Of a DNA stretch of 64,000 bases, positions 54,426 through 64,000 are shown piece by piece. The stretch spans positions 12,082,001 through 12,146,000 of the forward strand of contig OY759218.1 of NCBI GenBank assembly GCA_963662175.1, written 5' to 3'. The notes beneath the pieces are model-generated. The model was not told the origin of the DNA. It saw only the letters and a list, made by a program, of their open reading frames with translations, and did not search any database. The first letter of the stretch is position 1; each line of letters starts with the position of its first letter. Position numbers and translations under genes: made by a program. This DNA comes from Aradus depressus. Its lineage: Eukaryota; Arthropoda; Insecta; Hemiptera; Aradidae.

Positions 54426-55329
54426 AATATGTACCAATGTACCAATATATGTACCAATTAAAGATTTATATAATAATATAAATATTTACATAACATAGGT
54501 TTTTATCTAGGAGGTGAAAGAATCTTGAGCATGCCGTCTTTCTGTTGGGAAGTTAACCGATGGTCCCAAGTTCTTCTGGGCGCTTCTTTTGACCGAACTA
54601 GATTAAAATTGAAATAATTGTAAAATAAATTGTACATTATTTACTTATTTTTTTTGCGGAAAACGTTTAAAAGAGTACCTCCAAGAATATTTCAAATTAT
54701 AAATTTAATATCTTTCAAATAAATGATATTACCCGCGCACCGTCTAGTTTAGATATGAAATTATTAATTTGTGAACTTCATATTTGTTCTAGATACTAGC
54801 GCTGGACGACGGAAACACTACATACTATATAGCAAATATAAATTGAAAATCAAATTATTTATATAAATAAATCACCTAGTTTCTCTCTCCTAAAATTCTT
54901 AACTATTTATATTACTAACATCCTCTTTATCATATTTCTCATATTACTAGCATTAGTAACCATTAGTGAAGAGTGTTTTATTATTTATTAAATGTTGTTT
55001 TTTTTTATATTAATCAGCCAATAGAAGTTAGTTTATTATTTTCTATGTTCCTGTATCTGTGTATAAAATATACTCGTGTAGCTACCATTCCGTACCACAT
55101 CAAAGGTACCAGATTCGGGCCTCACGTTCTCATATTTACTTCAGTTTTGCAAGTTATATGGATATTTGATTCATGAATATATGCAAATGTTTGCTTCTAT
55201 TCAATGGTTAGTTGGAGAGAAATAGTAAAAAGTATATTCAATTCATATATTTTCAGTTTATATTTTATGTGGGAATTATTTTGGGGAAAAAAACAAATTT
55301 TTAATTTTTAAATAGGTTAGCTAGTTAGT
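54426..55329. other. AT-rich intron sequence
   Basis: A SINE trace at 54,510-54,570 (GGTGAAAGAATCTTGAGC, CGATGGTCCCAAG). Otherwise nothing recognised. Confidence 0.45.
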
Positions 55330-55558
55330 TATTATGACTCATGCCCGGGCTTTAATTACAAGATCATATTGCTGCCGATAGAAAGAATGTATCAACACGA
55401 AGTTTTATATGTGTTACCAACACTCCATAAGGACAACACCTATCATGTTTCAGCCAAATCGGCCGGGGATTAGGGAGAGGCTTAACTCAAATACCCCAAT
55501 AACTGCCGAATTAATTGATTAATTCCTCCTGGAGAAGTACATTGCCGGTGATTCATCG
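55330..55558. mobile_element. SINE tail fragment (-) joined to a family A copy (F)
   Basis: 55,330-55,372: ATTATGACTCATGCCCGGGC on the reverse SINE strand. 55,373-55,558: CCGATAGAAAGAATGTATC, CAGCCAAATCGGCCGGGG, AACTGCCGAATTAATTGATT and T block GGAGAAGTACATTGCCGG. Confidence 0.78.
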
Positions 55559-56257
55559 GTATTTGTATAGATGATTTGAAATCTTTTAAGAAAAATGTGC
55601 TGACAGGAATCCTAAAATATACCCTATTTAATATGTAAATATGTATTATTATATAATAAAGACATGATGAACCTAATGACAAAATAATTTCAAGAAGACA
55701 ACGGATAATTGACGTTTTTTGTTTTGTATACTTTTGAAGACGTGACTGAGGTCGTTCTACATTCGGAAGAATCTCCTGATAATTTCTCGACTCACGAATT
55801 TACATAAGATATCACAGGCTGTCCCTCAGGCACTAAATGTATATAATTAAAGGTGTTAGACAAAAACAACAAAAAAGTGTATAAACAAACAAAGAAAACT
55901 GAATACTTAATTTAAAAATATTAATGTCATTATTTATTTATTTTTTTTTTTAACGATGAATTATTTATTTTAGAAAAAGTATGAAAGTTGTTCTCCATAA
56001 TTACTAGATAATAATTTTAATTCGATTGTGCCTGAATTAATTTTTATATCATGATTTAGTTAGAATGTTAGTCATATTTTTGTTCGAATATATGCGCATG
56101 TGTGATTATCAATAAATAAAAAAACGTGGTTAATGTGTATTATACGTTTTGACATCCTGTCATAAAGTTTCAGTGAAGAGAAAATGTTTTTTTCTAATCA
56201 AAATTGGAACTATATATAAAGAATTCGCAGATACAAAATAATTTGTAATATTTTTAC
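55559..56257. other. AT-rich intron sequence
   Basis: No recognised feature. Confidence 0.45.
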
Positions 56258-56580
56258 TTCCACAGTTATACGAAGTATAGGGGAAGTTATGTAATCGGTC
56301 AGATATTCGATGTTGAGTTTTCAACGGAATTACATGTTTTCCGACGCCCTGAGTGTCCAAAATTGAAAATCAAAAAAATTTTGTCGAAATTGTGTGTAAT
56401 AACTCCCGATAGAATGAATATATCGACACGAAATTTTAGAAAGAAAACCATAACAATTGGGGAAGAGGGGGGTCAGTGGGAGCTCAACTCACACACCTCC
56501 AATAGCTGCCGATGTAATGAATGTATCGACACAAAATTTAGTTTGAGGATTCAGAAGCCACTATGTAGGTAAACTATTAA
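56258..56580 (+). mobile_element. Family A copy (F), 3' end missing
   Basis: H ACTTCCACAGTTATACGAAG, TTATGTAATCGGTCAG; units CCGATAGAATGAATATATC and AGCTGCCGATGTAATGAATG; link TTTAGTTTGAGGATTCAG. No T block. Confidence 0.85.
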
Positions 56581-56932
56581 TGGGTAGCTGGTCTATTTGA
56601 ATTGCCAGATAAATAAATATTTATTATATTTAATATGATCAACAACAAAATTACTTATTTTCGGTCATATGACACTTGAATCAGTTCCATGTGTATTTAA
56701 TGAAAGGCAGCTTAAATTATTTGAAATCAACTAAGTTGTCAAATTCTGTTTCTTTTCGATCAATTTGGCTAAAAATGCTTTTTTCATGGATTTTTCAATC
56801 CTCTTATAAACGACACAATTCATTTCATTGGCAGTTCTAAGGTTTTTTACTATTAGGGGTAGTTCTCACAGCCCGGTTCTAGGAAATCAATCCTTCTTAT
56901 GTCTGTTATTTTGTGCGAAAGATGCCGACGGT

Positions 56933-57495
56933 CAGTGCCGGCGTTAGCCAACGCGAGGCCCTGGGCCGTGGACTTTTCGCGACGCCTTCGCGGTTAAAAT
57001 TAAATTTCAACTCAAGGTTTCACCTCAAGTAACATTTGGGAAGAAAGTTTGTAGTAATACTGCGAATTCTTCGAATAATCATCATCATTTAATAGTATTG
57101 TTATGGTATTTTTTAATCGATACTCCATTGAATGGGGTTTTTTTTATCATTTTCAGAATAATATACGGATTACTGCGGACGATCAGAATTGTTTTATTCA
57201 ATATCTCGTGTTCTTAAGGATATTATCAGAAGAAATATTTTTACATTCGTGGTTTCGATGACAGTGTCGAAATCAGTAGTACGCGAAATATCCTTTTCGA
57301 TTGACAAAATTGCGAGCGATGTCAAGCGATCCTGAGCCATAGTTGAGCCATCTCAAATAGTTTTTGATTAATTTTAATTTTGAGAACAATTAAATTGATC
57401 AGTGTATACATTTTTTTAATTTACGAGCGCGAGGCCTTTTTTAGCGCGAGGCCCTGGGCGGTGGCCCAGGTTTGCCGCACCTAAAACCGCTACTG
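56933..57495. mobile_element. Non-autonomous hAT element with 8-bp TSD
   Basis: Left end CAGTGCCGGCGTTAGCC; right end reversed CAGTAGCGGTTTTAGG. Flanks CCGACGGT (56,925-56,932) and CCGACGGC (57,496-57,503), 7 of 8 identical. GCGAGGCCCTGGGC occurs near both ends. 563 bp, no transposase. Confidence 0.9.
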
Positions 57496-57503
57496 CCGAC
57501 GGC

Positions 57504-58440
57504 CCTATATAATGACTAAGAATATTTACTAGTTTTAAACTTTTTTTCAGCGATTTTTTGCCATATTAATAAATAAAGAATGTTTTCACAACAATATTAA
57601 TAACATGAAGACGGCTGATGTAGTGAGAAGTGATTATTTCACAGGCTGCATAAACTGCCCAGTTCTGACTCAGATGGGGAACTGGAATAACATATATGTC
57701 CCCATACATGATATTTTAAATTGTTAAATTGTTTTTTAAATAGTATTATATACGTTTATTAATTTTTTTTAAAAGTGAATAAAGTCTGTGAGAGGACAGG
57801 CTATATTTTTATTTTGCAGCCTGTGAAACATTAATAAATTTCCACATTTCCAAAATCGATTCATGATCCAGTGCACTTTTCTGAATTTGAAAAAAAAATG
57901 AATATGGGTAGCCAGGAAATGGATTCTACTTTTAAATGTTAAAATCCTAAATTTTGAAGGACTTAAGTCTAGGGTCTAGCAAGATGTGCTGATTTTCTGA
58001 TAATTCAAAGCAAAAATATAGTTTGAATTCAGAAATAATAACAGCCAAATCTGATACTGAATAAAAAATAATTTATTGATTTTTTTTTTTTTTTTTTAAG
58101 AGGCATGATCTGTTTGCTTTTGTAATCTACATTTCTTTTTCATAATTATTGGTTGTGAAAGAGGACACCCACCTTTACAGAAGTTAGATCTCATTCTCAG
58201 ATTACAGACCAGATCTACGTTGCCTTGGTTCCTACATAATTTACTTTCAACTTACACGTATGCCTTCGGGGTTGATTTCGTTTGGTTTCATTCAACCATA
58301 GTCTCGGATCACGAGAGGGCTTAAATTAGTTCAGACTTTTAATAATAAAATTAACAACTGTTTTTTTTTTTAATGTCATGGATGACGAGTTGCCGGAAAA
58401 TTAATTTTCATTTTAATAACGCAATTTCTTCCTTGAGGCT
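57504..58440. other. AT-rich intron sequence
   Basis: Poly-T at 58,079-58,098. No recognised element. Confidence 0.45.
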
Positions 58441-58705
58441 GTTCAAGGCTTAAATAGAATTACTAAATAACATGAATAATGATAATAACATTTATTCCGT
58501 TAAACCATATCATGGTAATAGGATACGTCTTAAAAATGTATACATGATGCTTATAAATTAGATACATATGTAGTTCTTAAGGTTCGGACCACATGTAAAT
58601 AGTAATAACAATAATACTAAATAAATAAATAAAATATGAATGAATAAATAGTAGAACATATATAATTACAAAAATAATAATATTAATATATACAGTAGAT
58701 GAAGT
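58441..58705 (-). mobile_element. LINE-like 3' end (reverse)
   Basis: AATAATGATAATAACATTTA then TTCCGTTAAACC and CATGGTAATAGGATACG is the reverse complement of 10,790-10,850; (ATT)n-tailed end. Confidence 0.6.
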
Positions 58706-58992
58706 TTTTACTTCCTCAGCTGTAGTAAAGTATAGGGGAAGTTATGAAATCAGTCAAAAAAATCGATGCTGAGTTTTCAACGGAATTTCATGTTTCCGAC
58801 CTCTAGATTCCAAAAATGAAAAACAAATGTCTGTCTGTCTGTGTCTGTGAACCCGATCGCTACCGATAGAATGAATGAAACGACCAAAAATTTTGTATGT
58901 GAACCCAGAAGACACCTATTGTTTTTCAGCTAAATCGACCAAAGGAAAGGGGGGGATTTGGAGGGAGGCTTAACCTAATAACTACCGATTGA

Positions 58993-59832
58993 GGGCGCGG
59001 TCATAAATTTCACACTGTGCGGCACAGTGTGAAATTTATGAGTTTTGATTTTCAAAATTCGAGCACCCGCTCAATTTTTGATCAATTTGAATGAAACTAG
59101 GTGCAAAATATTTGTGAATGCTGGCTTTTTATCAGATAACTGCGGGTTTCACAATCAAGGTATTATATGCCAGTGAAAAAAATAGCCTATATATTGAATT
59201 TGGACAACTTTAGGCCAAAATGACAACATTAGGACCACTTTTGGCTAAAATAAATATTGAATTCGTAATCAGCGACCCAAAAAACATTTATTTAAGTTGT
59301 AAAAATCCATTAACAAAAATTTGGACAAAAGATTTAAAAATTTCGCGGGGTTTTGGCAGCTGTCAATTGGCATATAATACCTTGATTGTGAAACCCGCAG
59401 TTACCTGATAAAAAGCCAGCTTTCACAAATATTTTGCACCTAGTTTCATCCAAATTGATCAAAAATTGAGCGGGGGCTCGAATTTTGAAAATCAAAACTC
59501 ATAAATTTTACACTGTGCGCCGCTAGCTCAGTGGTATGAGTGGTTGCTTACTGAGATTCCGATCGCGGATTCGAAACCCGGCCATACCCTTACTTTATTT
59601 TATCTGGGAAGTAAAATAAACTTAAGCACGCTGCCCTTCGGATGGGACGTTAAGCGATGGCCCGAGCTTGTACGATGTTAGGTAATCGTTAAAGACACTT
59701 AGCCTACGTGAATACAAATTTAGGGTAGGCAAAATTTAGGACTCATTCAACCAAAGTGACAAAATAGAGCACTGGTAGTAGGCGATATGACCTAATAGTT
59801 AAAGCCCGGGCATGAGTCATAATAACTAACTA
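58993..59832 (+). mobile_element. SINE split near its 5' end by a foldback element
   Basis: First bases GAGGGCGC at 58,993 are separated from CGCTAGCTCAGTGGTATG at about 59,519. The rest is a full body with tail AATAACTAACTA. Confidence 0.82.
59001..59517. mobile_element. Foldback element with terminal palindrome
   Basis: Arms CACAGTGTGAAATTTATGAG with TTTTGATTTTCAAAATTCG (from 59,023) and CGAATTTTGAAAATCAAAAC with TCATAAATTTTACACTGTG (to 59,517) are inverted over about 150 bp, to GGTATTATATGCCA. The left end has an extra short copy making a palindrome ATAAATTTCACACTGTG / CGG / CACAGTGTGAAATTTAT. Open frame inside (59,220-59,408) has no known domain. Confidence 0.85.
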
Positions 59833-60246
59833 CCGTTAGAATAAATGGGACAACACCAACCGATTTTCAGCCGGAGAGGAGGGGGGGATTATTGAGAGAT
59901 CAGTGGGGGGCTCAACATAAAATTCCCAACAACTGCCGATGTAATGAATGTATCGGCATAACATGTTATAATAAAATTCGAAACGCCATTTGAATGGCAC
60001 CTATTAATTTTCAGTGAAATCGGTCGAAGGGAAAGGATGGATCAGAGAAGGGGGTCAAATACTCTAAAAACTGCTGATGTAATGAAAGTATCGACACAAA
60101 ATTAAGTGTAAAAATTCAGAAGCCACTATGTAAGTCAAATATTGTGTTTTAGCCCCAACGGTCGATTAGTTTTGAAGGGAGAGCGAAAACGTAATAGATT
60201 AATAATGGGGAAATACATAGCCGGTGATTCACCGACGACTTTTTTG

Positions 60247-60691
60247 TCTGTTCGCCTGTAGAGAAGATCTTGGTAAAAAAACAAAATAATAATAGGGAAT
60301 CCATTGATTGTTTTATTCGCGGTTTTAGCGGTGGAGGGCTGTACGCTACTTGTATGCAGTGGTCTCTGGTCAGTCAGTGGTTATAATCCAAATTGATGTT
60401 GGTTGGAGATCTAATAAGGCAGTAGTTAGTGGGATTAGGAACGCACGCGAGCCCCAAGAGAAATCATAAGAAAGCTCACTCGCCTATTGTGATTCCATTA
60501 TGAAGCTGTCCTGATCTCTAGGGGAATACCCGATATCCCATCATTTCGTAGTCAAACAGAATTTGTATAAGTGGGAACATAGGTATTCCGGTTTGGAATC
60601 GAAGGTGTATTGGTTTCTATAGCGGCGCTTTACCACAAATTTGGGTGGAATGAAAGCACAATCAGGGGATAAGAGTAATAACTCAATAGGG
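60247..60691. other. Unassigned sequence
   Basis: Less AT-rich than its surroundings; no coding frame, repeat family or ends recognised. Confidence 0.4.
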
Positions 60692-61415
60692 TAAGTATAG
60701 GGGATGTTATGTAATCGGTCGAAAATTTAATGCAGAGTTTTCAACGGAATTTCATGTTTTCTGACCTCTAATTCCAAATATGAATAAAAAATGTCTGTCT
60801 GTCTACTCTAATAACTGCCGATAGAATGAATTCATCAACATAAAATTTTATATGTGTGACCATAACCCCAACAGGACAACACCTATAAATTTTCAGCCAA
60901 ATCAGTCAAAGGGGAGGGAGGGATTAGGGGACAGACAACTCAAAAACTCTAACAACTGCCGTTTTAATGTATGTTTCGACACAAAATGAATTATTCAAAA
61001 CCCCATAAGGACGACACTTTCTAATTTTCAGCGGAATCAGCTGAGGGAAAGAGGCTTAACTCAAATTCCCCAATAACTGCCGATGTAATATATGTATCCA
61101 CACAAAATTTAGTATGAGGATTCACCGACGACTTTTTTCTGTTTTTGTTACTTGTAGTATATTGTAGGTTGAAGTTCGGGTCAGTATGTTGTAAGTGGGA
61201 AGCAGGAACAAAATCTCTTGAGGAACTCTCACCTCAATTGTTAACAGCGACAGAAATGACCTTAACAGTATACGTATGTTCAAACATAAACAAACAATTT
61301 TTTTTGTCATTTTTGGAATCAGGAGGTCGGAAAACATGAAATTTCACAGAAAACGCCGCATCGAATTTCTCGATTACATAACTTCCCCTATATTTCGTAT
61401 AGCTGGGGAAGTAAA
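60692..61415 (+). mobile_element. Family A copy: H-units-T and separated H'
   Basis: H (AGTATAGGGGATGTTATG), units at CCGATAGAATGAATTC, CTGCCGTTTTAATGTATG, CTGCCGATGTAATATATG, GTATGAGGATTCACCGACG (T block shortened), then about 155 bp of unrelated DNA, then H' at 61,294-61,415 ending CCCCTATATTTCGTATAGC. Confidence 0.83.
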
Positions 61416-61810
61416 TATGTAATTTTACTGGAGTAAATAGTTCAGGCGGTTTTGGCACACAGACTTTTTAAATAACTTATATGTATGTTCATCAATGGAT
61501 CCTTTCAATGTGTGCTTCTATCACACTTCTCTGATACATTTAAACAATGAGTTATGAAGATGTCAGACGACTTACGTTGGGCAAACAGTCCACCCGCCCC
61601 TGTGAAGATGAAGAGACAATGGTGGATTGAACCGCAAAGACTCCCCCAACCATGAACCGTCTTTCCAGCCACTTCTCTGTTCTTTACTCACCCGTGGTCT
61701 TGGGGGTACACCCTTTTGATCACCCTCCTTGCTATAATCAACCAAAGGGATTCACCTTCCCTTGCATCTGAGTGTCTCCTTCTAGGGAGGGAGTGAGGAC
61801 GAAGTGACAT
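61416..61810. other. Unassigned sequence with short frames
   Basis: ATG at 61,548 opens a 27-codon frame (SYEDVRRLTLGKQSTRP) and an overlapping one starts at 61,557; neither resembles a known protein. GC content is higher than in flanking repeats. Confidence 0.35.
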
Positions 61811-62276
61811 TTTGCTTCCCCAGCTAAACGAAGTATAGGTGAAGTTATATAATCGGTCAAAAATTCGATGTCAATTTTTCAACGGAATTTAATGTTATGG
61901 AACTCCTGATACCAAAAAAAAATTTTAAAAAATGGTCTGTAAATCACCGGCAATGGTCATTTCCATTAGATCGGCAGTTATTAGGGTTCTTGAATTATTC
62001 TATGTTCTTGATACATTCACTGAATCGGCAGTTATCAGAGGTTTTGAGTTAAATCTATCCCCTATTTCTTCCATTCCCTTTGGTCAAATTGACTGAAAAA
62101 CACTAGATGTCATCGTTGGATGGGTCTGGATTCACATATAAAATTTCATTTTGATTCATTCATTCTATCGGAAGTTATCGTGTTCACAGTCACACAGACG
62201 GACATACATTTTTTTTTCATATTTTGAATCTAGAGGTCGGAAAACATGAAATTCCGTTGAAACATCAGCATCGAGA
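61811..62276 (-). mobile_element. Family A copy with inverted ends
   Basis: H (CTTCCCCAGCTAAACGAAG, TATATAATCGGTCAAAAATT), reversed T remnant (AAATCACCGGCAATGG), units (TTAGATCGGCAGTTATTAG; CACTGAATCGGCAGTTATC; CATTCTATCGGAAG), and H' (GAGGTCGGAAAACATGAAAT). Confidence 0.83.
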
Positions 62277-62289
62277 CTAGCTTGTTTAA

Positions 62290-62695
62290 AAGGTTCCATT
62301 TTGCCTCCTTAGAGCTACGCCAGGTTGGAGGAGACCTCCTTAAACACGAGTTGACCATAACTTCCCTTATACTTCGTAAAGCTGGTGGGGTAAAGAAAAG
62401 TAACATTTTTGCAAGGTTCCAGTATATGATGAGGAGACAGGATCGTTATAAGAGTTCCTTTTTGGCATGCCCAAGATAGAGCTACGCCAGGTTGGAGGAG
62501 ACCTCCTTAAACACGAATTGACCATAACTTCCCTTATACTTCGTAAAGCTGGTTTGGTAAAGAAAAGTAACATTTTTGCAAGGTTCCAGTATATGATGAG
62601 ACAGGATCATTATAAGAGTTCCATTTTGGCATGCCCAAGATAGAACTACGCCAGGTTGGAGGAGACCTCCTTAAACACGAATTGACCAAATGCTC
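62290..62695 (+). repeat. About 165-bp tandem repeat, 2.4 copies
   Basis: AGAGCTACGCCAGGTTGG at 62,311 and 62,478 and AGAACTACGCCAGGTTGG at 62,642 (spacing 167 and 164). Each unit includes an H'-like remnant (CATAACTTCCCTTATACTTC, GTAAAGCTGG). Confidence 0.95.
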
Positions 62696-62699
62696 TCGG

Positions 62700-63184
62700 A
62701 GCAACGTCCTGGACAGGGGAGGTGGGACCCTTGGCGCCGGATGTACCTCCACTTGATGATATGATAATTGTATGGGCGTGCCTCTGCCGGGCCTCTCAGC
62801 CGCCGGGTGGTCCTCCCCCTCTCATCAATTTTCACCTTGTTTCCCTTCTCCTCAATAACATAAAAAAATAAATAGCCTCCTATATACGACCCCTATTATC
62901 CCGTCCAACCAACTATTACAGTACTTTACGAAGGGCTGTCAAATTATTAAAAAGTTCAGTTATGAGTCAATAATCGATTAACGTTAATTATATTGAATTC
63001 AAGACCTTTTAATTATTTGAAATTACATCAAAAAGGTTTTTTTATCTATATAATTTTCTTCTCCTTGCATTTCAATTCATAACGATCGAAACTTATCAAG
63101 CAAAGAAAAGTATGAATGATTCAATGAATTTTAATTTATTTATTCTTTCAATCAATTTTTACATTCTTATAATTATAGTCTAAT
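62700..63184. other. Intron sequence, no recognised repeat
   Basis: GC-richer to about 62,830, then AT-rich. No coding signal accepted. Confidence 0.4.
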
Positions 63185-63305
63185 CGTGTGAAAATCTGAG
63201 ATCTAGTTTTCAAATGATATTCTCTTTTCAATGTCCCATGAATACGTTTTGACCATTTTCGCGATAATGTCTCTCTGTGTTTGTATGTGATTGGAACTTC
63301 GTGAG
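63185..63305 (-). repeat. Family C fragment
   Basis: AATCTGAGATCTAGTTTTC, ACGTTTTGACCATTTTCGCG, ATGTGATTGGAACTTCGTG match the reverse of the family C end. Confidence 0.5.
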
Positions 63306-63324
63306 GGCTCTAACGCAGAAACCA

Positions 63325-63510
63325 GTGTAGTTATGAACAGTAGTTAGCGTTGTTGCCTGGATCAACTATTGGGAATACTATAGTATAGTAGCAGCATTGC
63401 TGCCTGGATCTCCGAAAGTTTTGTGGTTAGCATAACAATCTGGAGTCCCGACGATATAGTTGTTAGCATTGCTACCTGGATCCTTGGTGGTAGTTAGCAT
63501 TGCAGCCGGG
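63325..63510. repeat. Diverged array of tRNA-half-like units
   Basis: GTAGTTAGCGTTGTTGCCTG, TAGCAGCATTGCTGCCTGG, TGGTTAGCATAACAATCTGG, AGTTGTTAGCATTGCTACC and GTAGTTAGCATTGCAGCC at about 37-bp spacing; the same unit type as 28.2 kb. Confidence 0.65.
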
Positions 63511-63789
63511 TTACCACGTGGTGAAAAGTTTTGGTGTTCTTGAAATATTTTTTTGGGTTGAATAAAAAAAGAGAAAAGAATGGTATGTGCCTACGAAAAA
63601 TGAAAAAAAAAAGGTGGGGGGGGGGGGGAGGGGAGGGGAATATTAGGGAGAGTTTTATTAAAATACTGCAATATTGGAGGGCGCGGGAATGTAGTTCATC
63701 ATTCGAACATCTCATGCCCTTTATTTCAGTCCGTCTGCATATTTTTTTAAGAAATTTTGTCTTTAAATGTCTATAAGCACGATAACTCC

Positions 63790-64000
63790 TAGTTAGTTAT
63801 TCATGCCTGGGCTCTTTCATCACTCTGGTGGACATGAGCCCGACTCTACTGTGGGAGTCCTAACTTTTGCCTACCCTAAATTTTTATTCACCTAGGGCAG
63901 GGTATCTGACATCGTACAGGCTCGGGACCATCGCTTAACGTCCCATCCGAAGGACGGCGTGCTTAAGTTTATTTTACCTCCCAGATAAAATAAACTAAGG
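63790..64000 (-). mobile_element. SINE, cut by window end
   Basis: AGTTAGTTATTCATGCCTGG, a deletion removing GGTCATATCGCC..., then GACATGAGCCCGACTCTACT and a consensus body to AAAATAAACTAAGG at the window edge. Confidence 0.93.

Larger units (their letters stand above)
58708..60246 (+). mobile_element. Family A copy (F) with nested SINE and foldback
   Basis: H ACTTCCTCAGCTGTAG, CTGTCTGTCTGTGTCTG, AAATCGACCAAAGGAAAGG, TAACTACCGAT; break at about 58,990; resumes at about 59,830 with CTACCGTTAGAATAAATGG, AACTGCCGATGTAATGAATG, CGATTAGTTTTGAAGGG and T block ATGGGGAAATACATAGCCGG ending about 60,246. Confidence 0.85.

Overview
The window is AT-rich, repeat-dense DNA from an arthropod nuclear genome, most likely an insect. 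Nearly all of it is intron of one protein-coding gene on the + strand. Two short exons, 10,426-10,539 and 16,563-16,716, encode adjacent pieces of a T-box DNA-binding domain. They splice together in frame (donor/acceptor GT/AG, split serine codon) and read as a Tbx2/Tbx3-class protein, the orthologue of Drosophila bifid/optomotor-blind. The preceding exon and the following T-box exons were not found, so both outer introns run past the window edges (over 10.4 kb upstream, over 47 kb downstream). No complete gene, rRNA or functional tRNA gene was recognised.

The introns are built from mobile elements. (1) A tRNA-headed SINE of about 345 bp occurs about 20 times on both strands; some copies end in CCTAA-type repeats like the insect telomere repeat. 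(2) 'Family A' is a very abundant modular element whose ends start ACTTCCCCAGC. It has roughly 105-bp inverted termini (H and H'), internal tandem units of about 110-135 bp (U) and a terminal block (T). It is scattered from base 1 to 62 kb and dense at 37.9-47.4 kb. (3) 'Family B' is an AT-rich element of about 0.9 kb, inserted in family A units in at least three places; one copy lies in a 1.26-kb tandem duplication (41.44-43.91 kb). (4) There are 5'-truncated LINE remnants (Jockey-like, endonuclease-RT type and CCHC-tail types), two hAT elements with near-perfect 8-bp target duplications, Tigger/pogo-like elements with TA duplications, Helitron ends and foldback elements.

Most notable: four unrelated-looking inserts (16.0, 17.7, 37.0 and 44.1 kb) share a CTGANGA - hairpin - GAAA core that resembles the hammerhead ribozymes of Penelope-like retroelements. 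The 44.1-kb copy also has a 5-bp stem I and a minimal stem III. Other striking items are a 54-bp poly(A)-tailed micro-retroposon with 15-bp target duplications and an empty paralogous site in the same window; a 112-bp satellite-like expansion inside a family A copy; arrays of tRNA-5'-half-like 36-bp units; a 43/44-bp array open in several frames; and multi-level nested insertions.

Element boundaries were placed by eye from shared sequence between copies, so outer limits can be off by tens of bases. Family names A-C are local labels.
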